Numbered from the stretch's first letter, positions 48,068 to 55,828 are shown. The stretch is 58,926 nt of DNA from Stomatohabitans albus (GCF_036336025.1 NZ_JAYKKE010000001.1:1052319-1111244), one strand, 5' to 3'. Notes: generated by a model from the sequence alone, not told the origin. A program made the numbers and translations.

Positions 48068-49358
48068 CGCATTCGTTGTGAATGGTCCTCGTACCTTGCA
48101 TGGCACCGTCACAATCAGTGGCGCAAAGAATAGTGCGCTTAAACTAATCGGTGCTGCTTTGATGGGGGCAGGGCGCACGACCTTAATTAATGTGCCTAAA
48201 ATCACTGACATTGCGCATATGGTCAATCTTGTTACGCATATTGGCGCCACCGGTGAGATTGAATCTGGCCCGATTACGGACACGGTCGTGCTTGATGTCC
48301 ACGAAGTGATTGGGTCGGATGCACCTGCGGAACTCGTCAAACCGATCCGTGCCTCAATCTCGGTCATGGGTGCCTTGGTTGCCCGCACTGGCCGCGCGCG
48401 AATTGCCATGCCTGGGGGGGACAAGATTGGTAAACGGGGAATTGAAATCCATCTTGATGGTATGAAGGCAATGGGCGCCACCGTTGAAGATGGCGATGAC
48501 TTTGTTGAAATCACCGCACCAGGCGGCCGGTTACACGGTGCCGATTACACTCTGGAATATGCCAGCGTTGGGGCAACTGAGAACCTCGTAATGGCTGCCT
48601 GTTTGGCTGAGGGCACAACGATTTTACGTAATGTTGCACGCGAACCAGAGATTATTGACCTAGTCACGTTTTTAAACGAGATGGGTGCCAATATTGATGG
48701 GGCAGGTGATGAGACGCTGACCGTGACGGGTGTTGAGCGCATGGAGGCTGCCCAAGAACCACATGCCGTCATTGGTGATCGCATAGAAGCGGGTACGTAC
48801 CTCGTCGCGGGGGCGATCACTGGTGGAGATATTACCGTTGAAGGTATTAATCCGGCTTACCTGCATCGCCCGTTACAAGACATGCGTGGTGCCGGAGTCG
48901 AGTTGCGTGTGACCGGCAACGCCATTCGGGTGCTGCCTAGTGATCACTTGCGTGCCCATGAGACGCGGACGTTGCCTTATCCGGGGTTTGCAACAGATTT
49001 ACAAAGTCAACATATTGTGCTGATGAGTCAGTGTTATGGAACCAGCCGGCTCACCGAGAATGTGTTTGAGACACGGCTTGGTGTGATTGATGAGTTTGCC
49101 AAGATGGGACTCAAGGCTGAGGTGATTGGTAAAAATCAGGCCATCATCGAAGGTGGAAATCCGCTTCATGGCGCACAGGTCAAGGCAAACGATATTCGGG
49201 CTGGAGCCGCGTTGGTACTTGCCGGGCTTGTGGCTCATGGTCGTACAGAAGTGTTATATCCGCACCACATTGATCGTGGATATGCTAATTTTCAAGAGAA
49301 CCTCACCCGGCTCGGCGCTGATGTTTCTCGTGAAGTCGTTGAAATCCTTGATGAATGA
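48048..49358 (+). CDS. murA: UDP-GlcNAc 1-carboxyvinyltransferase, fosfomycin-insensitive type
   Basis: 436 residues, first committed step of peptidoglycan synthesis, adding enolpyruvate from PEP to UDP-GlcNAc. Substrate-binding SGAKNSALK (Lys27, Asn28) and the repeated inside-out alpha/beta domains are complete. The active-site loop reads AMPGGDKIGKR: Asp125 (codon 48420-48422, GAC) replaces the Cys that fosfomycin alkylates. The same Cys-to-Asp change occurs in Mycobacterium, Borrelia and Chlamydia MurA and gives intrinsic fosfomycin resistance. The start lies inside the end of the upstream gene. The stop overlaps the next gene (ATGA). Confidence 0.97.
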   Translation: MGKRIGDAFVVNGPRTLHGTVTISGAKNSALKLIGAALMGAGRTTLINVPKITDIAHMVNLVTHIGATGEIESGPITDTVVLDVHEVIGSDAPAELVKPIRASISVMGALVARTGRARIAMPGGDKIGKRGIEIHLDGMKAMGATVEDGDDFVEITAPGGRLHGADYTLEYASVGATENLVMAACLAEGTTILRNVAREPEIIDLVTFLNEMGANIDGAGDETLTVTGVERMEAAQEPHAVIGDRIEAGTYLVAGAITGGDITVEGINPAYLHRPLQDMRGAGVELRVTGNAIRVLPSDHLRAHETRTLPYPGFATDLQSQHIVLMSQCYGTSRLTENVFETRLGVIDEFAKMGLKAEVIGKNQAIIEGGNPLHGAQVKANDIRAGAALVLAGLVAHGRTEVLYPHHIDRGYANFQENLTRLGADVSREVVEILDE

Positions 49359-50056
49359 TGTTCCAGGAACTACATCCATTTCTAGGACGGGATCTCTATG
49401 AACCTGTTCCACCTGGTTATCTGGTACTGGCGTGGCTCGTCATTCTCGTCTTGGTTCAACTCCTTCATGTATGGTTACCGGCTGAGTTTGTTCTGATTGT
49501 CCAATTTGGATTGTTGTTCGCGGTTGGGTTTTGGGCTTGGCACCATGCCAATCATGGGGTAGATCAGCGCACGCAGTGGTGGGGGCCATCATCATGGTGG
49601 GGCACGATTGGTCTCGGTGTCCTGGTGGCTATTCCCACCTGGCTTGCACTCAATATTGTTGTTTCTCCCCTCATCGTCGCCGTTTTTGATGCCTTTCACC
49701 TGGCGGTTCCACCTATTCAGGTATCTACCCGCGAGGCACTAACCCAAGGGGGAGTTGCCGCTATCTTTAATGCGGTAGTGACGGTGTTCGTGGCTCCCAT
49801 CGCCGAAGAGGTATTTTTCCGGGGCGCTTTTTTTTCGTCTATGACCACCCGGTATGGATTAGGGGTGGGTTTATTGGCACAAGCGGTATTCTTTGGGTTC
49901 GTTCATTTCAACCCAATTGTTGTAGTTGTCACCACAATCTTGGGTTTGATCAATGGATGGATGATGATGCGACGAGTTGCCCTCGTGCTACCGATTGTCA
50001 TCCATATAGTCTTTAATCTTTTATCCGTCATTGTCGTACTGTTACAGAGTGGATGA
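49355..50056 (+). CDS. CPBP-family intramembrane glutamic protease
   Basis: 233 residues with about six or seven membrane helices. The conserved PIAEEVFFRGAFF (Glu151, Glu152, Arg156) and FFGFVHFNP (His184) are the EExxxR and FxxxH motifs of CAAX/CPBP proteases. The bacterial members cut membrane peptides or act in immunity or quality control; the substrate here is unknown. ATG 49355 overlaps the murA stop, so translation is coupled to cell-wall synthesis. Confidence 0.9.
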   Translation: MMFQELHPFLGRDLYEPVPPGYLVLAWLVILVLVQLLHVWLPAEFVLIVQFGLLFAVGFWAWHHANHGVDQRTQWWGPSSWWGTIGLGVLVAIPTWLALNIVVSPLIVAVFDAFHLAVPPIQVSTREALTQGGVAAIFNAVVTVFVAPIAEEVFFRGAFFSSMTTRYGLGVGLLAQAVFFGFVHFNPIVVVVTTILGLINGWMMMRRVALVLPIVIHIVFNLLSVIVVLLQSG

Positions 50057-50119
50057 ACTTGGCTGCTAGGCTGGCCGTTCGCCAAAAGTAACGGTTGACC
50101 ATCTTCCAAGGAGCGCCGC

Positions 50120-50431
50120 ATGAGCAAGGGTGCGCGCAGTAAGCGCAAGTCTCGCCCATGGCAAAATGCCGACGCGATGCGAGACATCGCAGACATTTTG
50201 GGGCCCACACGCAACGTTGACCCTGAGTACTACATCGAAGGGTATGAAGTTCAGCACGTGCCTGCGCATCGTGCTGAGCGTGAGTATCTCTGCCCAGATT
50301 GTGGGAACACGGTTCCCGAGGGTGAGGCACATGTTGTCGTATTCCCCTCAGGTGATCCTGACTTGCGACGCCATTGGCATCAGTATTGCTGGCGTGCAGA
50401 GGTTCGCCGCTCAAAGGGCGCTGACTATTAA
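50120..50431 (+). CDS. Small zinc-ribbon-like protein of actinobacterial type
   Basis: 103 residues. A basic N-terminus (KSKR-type) is followed by LCPDCGNTVPEGEAHVVVFP and RRHWHQYCWRAEVRR. Cys58, Cys61, His71, His87 and Cys90 form a likely zinc site. Similar small proteins with CPxC...HWHxxCW are widespread in Actinomycetota and often misnamed ATP/GTP-binding proteins; function unknown. AAGGAG is 7 bases before the ATG. Confidence 0.82.
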   Translation: MSKGARSKRKSRPWQNADAMRDIADILGPTRNVDPEYYIEGYEVQHVPAHRAEREYLCPDCGNTVPEGEAHVVVFPSGDPDLRRHWHQYCWRAEVRRSKGADY

Positions 50432-50448
50432 ATCTCTAGGAGTTAGAC

Positions 50449-51474
50449 GTGGATAGGTCTAAAGAGGCGCGTACAGCGCGTAAGTTGGCGCGGGGCCGTA
50501 AGGCAAGCGCAACCGGGTCCAATTACAAAGCACGTAAGAGCCGTGAGCGGTTCAACACGTGGATCATCATCGCCTTAGTGGCCCTTGTTGGGGCTGCCTT
50601 GGTGGTGTGGGCGGTGGTTGAAGATCGTGCCGAGGAAGCGCGCGCAACAGAAAGTCCCAGTGCATCGCCTACGTCTACACCAACGCCAGAGAGCACTGAG
50701 GTTGTACCGGACGATCCGAGTATCCCTGCTGGTGAACCCAAGGCGTTTACTGAACCTGCGAAGGTTGCAGATACTCCTATCGCGTGTAGCGCAACCCAAC
50801 CTGATAATGCTGCTGCAGTACGCAATACCTATCCGGGAGGCCCTGCCGAGGTGTTAGGTGACACCGACTGGGTAGCTGAAATCCAAACGAGTTGTGGCCC
50901 GGTGGTCATTGACTTGTTGGAAAAGGAAGCGCCTAAGACGGTCAACAGCTTTGTGTTCTTGTCCCAACAGAAGTTCTTTGATGGCTTAGAAATCTTCCGC
51001 AATGCCACGACCATCGGGGCGTTACAAACCGGTTCTGGAACGAATGATGCCACCTGGAAGATTGGGTATAGCCTGCCCGATGAGCTGCGTGTTGCTGAAC
51101 AGGGCTATGTGCCTGGCGACGTGGCCATGGCCAATGCCGGACCCAACACCGGTGGTAGCCAATTCTTCTTTGTGTACAACGACAAGTTCCAGTTACCGCC
51201 TTCCTATGCCACTTTTGGTCGGGTTATCTCAGGTATGGATGTTGTCGAATTGATCGGTTCGGTTCCTGCCGCTGGTGATTCTGGCGAAACACCCCAAGAG
51301 CGGGTCTACATGAACAACGTGGTTGTGCGTGAAGCTACCCCTGAAGAACATGCCGCCGGTGAGGCTAAAGCACAAGAGGCTGCAGCCAACGCAGCCCAAC
51401 AGGCACCAGCAGCCGGAGCGGCTACTCCAGAACAGGTTCAGCTTCCCGCTGAAAATGCGGAAGCAAGCGAATAG
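50449..51474 (+). CDS. Membrane-anchored cyclophilin-type peptidyl-prolyl isomerase
   Basis: 341 residues. A basic start (1-35), one membrane helix (about 37-57), a Thr/Pro/Ser-rich linker, then a cyclophilin domain (about 140-290), and an Ala/Glu-rich tail. The catalytic Arg remains (IFRNATT) and Gln (LQTGSG), but the usual FxxQ Phe is not conserved and the GDPTGTGTGGPGY loop is replaced by a different sequence. MANAGPNTGGSQFFFVY is intact. It may act as an extracytoplasmic chaperone with low isomerase activity. GTG start with AGGAG upstream. Confidence 0.88.
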   Translation: MDRSKEARTARKLARGRKASATGSNYKARKSRERFNTWIIIALVALVGAALVVWAVVEDRAEEARATESPSASPTSTPTPESTEVVPDDPSIPAGEPKAFTEPAKVADTPIACSATQPDNAAAVRNTYPGGPAEVLGDTDWVAEIQTSCGPVVIDLLEKEAPKTVNSFVFLSQQKFFDGLEIFRNATTIGALQTGSGTNDATWKIGYSLPDELRVAEQGYVPGDVAMANAGPNTGGSQFFFVYNDKFQLPPSYATFGRVISGMDVVELIGSVPAAGDSGETPQERVYMNNVVVREATPEEHAAGEAKAQEAAANAAQQAPAAGAATPEQVQLPAENAEASE

Positions 51475-51540
51475 CTAAGACGGTGATTGAGACGGTGAAA
51501 TTGGTTCCCAATACACCAACGAGTCGGCTAAGGTGAGTTC

Positions 51541-52047
51541 ATGACTTCATATGACATGTTTGAAAATGTACTGGATGATCAACCCACCCATAGCGCGGTG
51601 ATTCGTACATCGTTGGGTGATATCACTGTTGAGTTACACACCGAGCACGCCCCAAAAGCAGCGAATAACTTTGCGTTCTTGGCGAATGAAGGGTTCTGGA
51701 AAGACACAATTATTCATCGGGTTATCCCTGGCTTTGTCGTACAGATGGGTGATCCCACCGGTACGGGAACGGGTGGTCCTGGGTACACCTTTGCTGATGA
51801 ACTGGATCATGCCCGTGACCACGGCTACCCCCGTGGCACGCTTGCTATGGCGAATGCAGGCCCCGCAACTAATGGCTCACAGTTTTTCATCGTATTGAAG
51901 GACGCTCCATTGCCCCCTAACTACACCGTTTTTGGTCATGTTACCGACGGTATGGACGCGGTTGATGCGATTGCTGAACAGCCCACCGATCGTGCTGATC
52001 GACCACGTGAGGATGTGTTCTTGCGTGGCGTAGACATGCTCAGCTAG
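51541..52047 (+). CDS. Cytoplasmic cyclophilin-type peptidyl-prolyl isomerase
   Basis: 168 residues with a complete catalytic set: HRVIPGFVVQMGDPTGTGTGGPGYTF (Arg, Phe, Gln), MANAGPATNGSQFFIVL and NYTVFGHVTDGMD. No signal peptide or anchor. Lies 66 bases after the membrane-anchored cyclophilin; the pair probably arose by duplication with one copy exported. Confidence 0.95.
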   Translation: MTSYDMFENVLDDQPTHSAVIRTSLGDITVELHTEHAPKAANNFAFLANEGFWKDTIIHRVIPGFVVQMGDPTGTGTGGPGYTFADELDHARDHGYPRGTLAMANAGPATNGSQFFIVLKDAPLPPNYTVFGHVTDGMDAVDAIAEQPTDRADRPREDVFLRGVDMLS

Positions 52048-52050
52048 CCA

Positions 52051-52536
52051 ATGACCGAAGTCATCATCATCGGGATCATTGGCACGATCCTTGCGCTCTT
52101 GAATCGTACCCAGGCGGTTGTACAGGTGGGCGCTGATCAGCATGTCGTTGATGGCCCTGGCAAGACTGGTGATGATTTGTGGCAAGCCTTTGAGGCTGCC
52201 ATGCGACGCGATGCACCCACAGGTGAACCTGTGGATGATCAAGCAGGTGAGTCAGAAGAAGCTGATATCCGCACCGGTATGCCGGCCCGCGACACCGTGA
52301 TTAGTGCTATGGAAGAGGGCAGTGTTGGATTCGTGTCAACATCTGCCATCCTTGAGGATGACTACGGCAATCTCTGGTTGCTGAGTAATGCGGCAGTTCA
52401 TTCGGTGCCTTGGCGTAACCGCATTGCGGTATCTCGTCAGCCAGAGGGTTGGCTTCTCCAACAGAATGCAAAACCAGCTGGCCGGCTCGAAGGTGAAGAT
52501 GCCGTTCGTGTTGTCGGGCATTTTGATTTTCGGTAG
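52051..52536 (+). CDS. Hypothetical membrane-anchored protein
   Basis: 161 residues, starting 3 bases after the cyclophilin stop. A short N-terminal hydrophobic helix (about 3-18) is followed by an acidic linker and a compact C-terminal part (about 95-161) with VGFVSTSAILEDDYGNLWLL and WRNRIAVSRQPEGWLLQ. I do not recognise the family. A membrane tether with a small globular domain outside or inside is all that can be said. Confidence 0.65.
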   Translation: MTEVIIIGIIGTILALLNRTQAVVQVGADQHVVDGPGKTGDDLWQAFEAAMRRDAPTGEPVDDQAGESEEADIRTGMPARDTVISAMEEGSVGFVSTSAILEDDYGNLWLLSNAAVHSVPWRNRIAVSRQPEGWLLQQNAKPAGRLEGEDAVRVVGHFDFR

Positions 52537-52560
52537 TCATCATTGGCACGCTGGGCGCCA

Positions 52561-53163
52561 CTACCGCATTGATTCAATAATCTCGATGTAGGCATCTTCG
52601 TCTAGGAGCCCTGGTAGGAGTGTGCCTGCCACGCTGAGGACAGGTACATCACCGATGTGGGCTGCCCTTGCTTGCACGAGTTGACGATATTGGGTCGTGA
52701 GTGTTTCTTTGCGCCCTAGGTGACGATCTAACCCCTGGGTGGGGATGCCAGCGTTCCGTACGGTGTTGATAACAGCTGCTGGTTGCCGAATATCTGTTAT
52801 ACCTGCCCAATACCCCTTGGATAGCGCGATGAAGGCGCTTCGCCCGTACACATGACTATGGTCAAATGCCCAGTCAATCGCGGCGTGTGCATAAATAGGG
52901 CTTGGTCGCCACGAGGGGGGTGTGATCGTGATACCGAGATAATGAGCCTGGCTGCGTAAATCGGCTATCTGAGCACGTGTTCTTAGATCTATTGGCTGGT
53001 CGGTGATGATACCGACAGGGTCCATCACAACCCAGTTCAACCAATAGGACAGGGTTTCTTCAACACGGTTAATCCGTATTGCTGCAACGACTGATGCCAA
53101 TGAGGTGATGTCGAGATAGATCGACATCCGCGATGGTGCATCTCCAGATGGTATTGGGGTCAT
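52561..53163 (-). CDS. DsbA/HCCA-like thioredoxin-fold protein without catalytic Cys
   Basis: 200 residues from ATG 53163. MSIYLDITSLASVVAAIRI (from residue 13) matches the opening strand of 2-hydroxychromene-2-carboxylate isomerase/DsbA-fold proteins, and AAHIGDVPVLSVAGTLLPG near the end matches their cis-Pro loop. No Cys occurs in the domain, so thiol-disulfide exchange is not possible; a glutathione-linked isomerase role is conceivable. The exact start is uncertain: ATG 53127 would begin right at the fold and an in-frame GTG lies at 53256. Confidence 0.62.
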   Translation of the reverse strand: MTPIPSGDAPSRMSIYLDITSLASVVAAIRINRVEETLSYWLNWVVMDPVGIITDQPIDLRTRAQIADLRSQAHYLGITITPPSWRPSPIYAHAAIDWAFDHSHVYGRSAFIALSKGYWAGITDIRQPAAVINTVRNAGIPTQGLDRHLGRKETLTTQYRQLVQARAAHIGDVPVLSVAGTLLPGLLDEDAYIEIIESMR

Positions 53164-53521
53164 AGGTAAAGAAAACGTACCTTCTCGTTCCGTGCCGTGA
53201 GAACCCCAGGTTGGATTGGCTGTCCCTATGCTTGCCGCGCACACTGTGGTGAACACCCTTGCTGCGGTCGCGATCTTCTTACTGACCGCAGACGCATTTT
53301 AGTTGTATCTTCACAATTTCTTACTGAGGGTCGTTAGGTGCTGTAAATATTCCATTATCCTTGGAATAGAAGGTTTTTGGCCGAATAGATTCCCAATGAA
53401 TATCACCCATAGAGATGTTAAAACTACAACTAGTGATAAATCGTCGCGTTTTGAGTCTTTTCACCAAGTGGGACGTACCGTGATTGCACGACAGAAACAA
53501 CCTCAACCCACTGGAGACACG
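53164..53521. other. Divergent AT-rich intergenic region
   Basis: About 360 bases between the DsbA-like gene and the secreted pseudo-protease. The plus frame of the latter stays open back to 53303, but that upstream part lacks a ribosome site and would bury the signal peptide, so I treat it as leader. AT content rises after 53320. No clear hairpin. Confidence 0.4.
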
Positions 53522-54085
53522 ATGTCCACCTTCGCTACCCGCTTCACCGCCGTTGCCTTTGCTGCCCTTGCGACCTTGGCACCACTTGCAACGCCGGCCC
53601 ACGCCGATGAGTTCAAGGTTGCCGGTGCGCCCGGCCTGGCTCACATCGTGGACGCATCTGGTGAAGCTCGTTGCGAAGCAACCGTGGTAGCCCCCAAGGC
53701 GGTACTCACCAGTGCTGAATGCATCACGGAGAACGGCACGATTCTTGCCGCGAGTGATATTCATGTGGTTGAGGGGAGTACTTCAACACCCGCCAGCATC
53801 ATCTGGGTTCACCCTGATGCGCCGGTGACTGACTTGGCCCTGGTTACGCTGGCCACCGAACTTGACACGGAACCAGTAGCCCTAGATACCTTCTCCTTGA
53901 ATGTTAAGCACCCTGACTTGGCTGAGAATGTCGAATGGGTGAAGGGCATTCTTGACGCCTTAGAAGCAGAAGAAACCGAAACTCGTTTGGCTGAACCAGC
54001 CGCTCAGGCACCAGTTGCCCCTATCGCTCCGGTCGTGCCTGCAGCTACTCACCCCGTACGTCACTTCACGCGTGTGGAGCGCTAA
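53522..54085 (+). CDS. Secreted truncated trypsin-like protein, catalytically dead
   Basis: 187 residues. Signal peptide 1-28 (ending AHA). Residues 35-120 resemble the first beta-barrel of a trypsin-family serine protease: CEATVVAPKAVLTSAECI corresponds to the usual CxGTLxxPxxVLTAAHC, with the disulfide Cys51-Cys67 kept but the catalytic His replaced by Glu66. Asp104 in TDLALVTL fits the triad Asp. The second barrel with GDSGGP is absent; the chain ends in a Pro/Ala/Val-rich tail with basic C-terminus. GGAGA is 8 bases before ATG 53522. It may be a binding or decoy module, or a gene remnant kept under its own signals. Confidence 0.8.
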   Translation: MSTFATRFTAVAFAALATLAPLATPAHADEFKVAGAPGLAHIVDASGEARCEATVVAPKAVLTSAECITENGTILAASDIHVVEGSTSTPASIIWVHPDAPVTDLALVTLATELDTEPVALDTFSLNVKHPDLAENVEWVKGILDALEAEETETRLAEPAAQAPVAPIAPVVPAATHPVRHFTRVER

Positions 54086-54109
54086 TCACGATTTGATTAG
54101 TATAGAGAA

Positions 54110-54152
54110 TCATAAATGGCGTTGAGGATACACTCCTCAACGCCATTTATGA
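54110..54152 (+). terminator. Strong hairpin after the pseudo-protease gene
   Basis: A 19-bp perfect stem (54110-54128 with 54134-54152) and a 5-base loop lies 25 bases after the stop. T-richness is inside the stem (CATTTATG) rather than after it. Confidence 0.75.
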
Positions 54153-54201
54153 GTTCAGTGATAGTGTGCATTCTGAGACCTGAAATGAGTGGATCATATC
54201 G

Positions 54202-54233
54202 TTTATATGATAAGCATTTATATGATAAGCATT
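54202..54233. repeat. 15-bp tandem repeat, two copies
   Basis: TTTATATGATAAGCATT occurs at 54202-54218 and again at 54217-54233 (period 15). Confidence 0.85.
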
Positions 54234-54264
54234 GTGGCACCGGAAGTTAAAACGGTGCCACAAT
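54231..54264. terminator. Hairpin in the AT-rich island
   Basis: ATTGTGGCACCG pairs with CGGTGCCACAAT, 12 bp perfect with a 10-base loop. It lies 57 bases after the stop of the small minus-strand ORF at 54322-54450 and could end its transcript, though no T-run follows. Confidence 0.5.
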
Positions 54265-54321
54265 CATTAGGGTGGGTGGACTATGGCTTACTAAATGTCC
54301 CCCACGTTTTTTAAGGCTTAT

Positions 54322-54450
54322 CTAATTCAATATTGAGTATGATAGATAAGGCACGATATATAAAGTTGTTAAAATTGCTAATATCAAGAAGATTGCAAAT
54401 AGGAAAATGATCTTTCCTGTGCTGAGAGAACGGTTTTCATTGCTGTTCAT
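54322..54450 (-). CDS. Candidate 42-residue single-pass membrane peptide
   Basis: ATG 54450 to TAG 54322. A polar N-terminus (MNSNENRSLSTGK) leads into a strongly hydrophobic helix (about 14-34, IIFLFAIFLILAILTTLYIV) and a short PYLSYSILN end. The ribosome site is weak (GGAA 6 bases before). The sharp polar-hydrophobic pattern makes chance less likely, but the region is AT-rich, which favours hydrophobic codons, so this is tentative. Confidence 0.4.
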   Translation of the reverse strand: MNSNENRSLSTGKIIFLFAIFLILAILTTLYIVPYLSYSILN

Positions 54451-54567
54451 TGATATTCCATTCGTTGGTTGTCTTGCCTTGGGGGTGATTCTATTTGGTT
54501 GACACAGGGAAAAAAGGGTCGTGGGATTTGACGCTGGCTCACAGATGTGGTGGTCGAGGATTTTTTA

Positions 54568-54657
54568 ATGAGAAGCATATCTAGAATGCTATATAATGAT
54601 TATAATCTGTATGATGGATTATTTAATGCATTCCCTAGTTTTCGGGGTAATGTCTAA
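54568..54657 (+). CDS. Candidate 29-residue peptide
   Basis: ATG 54568 to TAA 54657, with GAGGA about 8 bases upstream. Encodes MRSISRMLYNDYNLYDGLFN and nine more residues, rich in Tyr and Asn. The good ribosome site is the only support. Confidence 0.2.
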   Translation: MRSISRMLYNDYNLYDGLFNAFPSFRGNV

Positions 54658-55035
54658 AGTTATCAAGGATATTCCTGATCTGAGACCTCGGAAATAACGG
54701 GATTTGTATTGTTTAACTAATAGCTAAAGTTATCTATTTTGATTTAGTAGATTGTTGCGGCATATATTTTGTAAAAGATTCCATCCTGGAAAGGCTCCCG
54801 GATCACTAAGGAGCTTAAACTGGGGAGCTCAAACTGGGGAACTCAACCGAGCCAGTGGTAGGACAACGGTGTAATGGGGCGAGAGGCCAGCTCTTCTGAC
54901 GCTAGGCAATAAGCAAGCCCTCAGTCCTATAAAAGACCGATTACGGCACAGGATGCCCTCAGTTCAGCCAAGCGAGGAATACCACATACATCAACCTGTG
55001 CCCCACGCAGGGTGGCCATTTAAAGATTAAATCCA

Positions 55036-55806
55036 CTAATGCACAATCACTGACCCAGGGGGTGGGGTGTGGGTCCGGTTGAACCAATCCGCCACTGATG
55101 GCGGCAAGTTGACGCCGGGACCTGGCTGGGTCGTTGGGGGCAGGATCGTGTGCAGGTCGCCTGTCGCAACTGGTGTATCTCCGGCAAGGCCAATCACCTG
55201 AGTGCGTCCTAGGTGGGGTCGATCATGCAGGGCCATCCAAACTGCCCCAGCTACATCCCCTGACGTGATGGGATAGTGCGTGCCGCCCAGGTCGCGAACT
55301 TGTCCAGCCGCAATCAGTCGGGTGAGGGGGTCAGAATCATCAAGTGTCAGTGCCGTGCGTATCACGGTGGTATCCATTCCCGTGCTCGCAACCATGCCTT
55401 CCACCCGTGCAAGAGCTTGGAGCCATTCATTATCCTGAGGGTCGCTGGCGCCAAGGTCACTGAGCATCACGAACCGTTTTACGCGGTTGTGCGCGGCGGC
55501 GATGATAGTGGCCATGGCCCCCACGTAGGGTGCAGGGTCGGTACTTGGTCGTCCCAACATAATGGCCAGGGCGTCAACCCCGGTAAATGATTGGGCCAAT
55601 GCGGCCTGATCGGTCAGTGATAGGGTCACGCAACTACTTGCCCCCGCCCCAAGCCATTGATCTGGTGACATGCGCAGTGGTTGTTGGCCAGCAAGGTCAA
55701 ATAAGGGTGTTGCGCACAAGATGACGCCGACCTCATGCTTGCTTGTCAACATGCGTACCAGCTTTGCGCCGCTGTCGTGTTCGACACCAATGACCTTAAT
55801 ATTCAT
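55036..55806 (-). CDS. NmrA/SDR-like NAD(P)-binding protein
   Basis: 256 residues from ATG 55806. The fold order fits atypical short-chain dehydrogenases of the NmrA type: an N-terminal strand, ALAQSFTGVDALAIML, AAHNRVKRFVMLSDLGA, and VIRTALTLDD. The glycine-rich dinucleotide loop is degenerate (GVEHDSGAKL instead of GATGxxG), and no catalytic YxxxK is seen, so it may sense rather than turn over a cofactor. The start lies 22 bases from the divergent DUF3048 gene. Confidence 0.65.
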   Translation of the reverse strand: MNIKVIGVEHDSGAKLVRMLTSKHEVGVILCATPLFDLAGQQPLRMSPDQWLGAGASSCVTLSLTDQAALAQSFTGVDALAIMLGRPSTDPAPYVGAMATIIAAAHNRVKRFVMLSDLGASDPQDNEWLQALARVEGMVASTGMDTTVIRTALTLDDSDPLTRLIAAGQVRDLGGTHYPITSGDVAGAVWMALHDRPHLGRTQVIGLAGDTPVATGDLHTILPPTTQPGPGVNLPPSVADWFNRTHTPPPGSVIVH

Positions 55807-55828
55807 TGCGCTATCGTAAACTGAGCCG

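Larger units (their letters stand above)
54153..55035. other. AT-rich, gene-poor island
   Basis: About 880 bases with no gene of ordinary length. 54153-54780 is clearly AT-richer than the flanks. It holds a 15-bp tandem repeat, a hairpin and two small candidate ORFs listed separately. 54780-55020 returns to higher GC, has imperfect 14-15-base repeats (54811-54850, AAACTGGGGAG-type), and an 8-bp long-range stem GGCACAGG (54945-54952) with CCTGTGCC (54995-55002). Confidence 0.6.

Noticed and set aside
53303-53521. N-terminal extension of the pseudo-protease
   Set aside because: The frame is open, but it has no ribosome site and would place 73 residues before an excellent signal peptide that has its own ribosome site.
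55009-55015. T-box-like AGGGTGG
   Set aside because: The rest of the T-box motif is missing and no aminoacyl-tRNA synthetase or amino-acid gene lies downstream on the plus strand.
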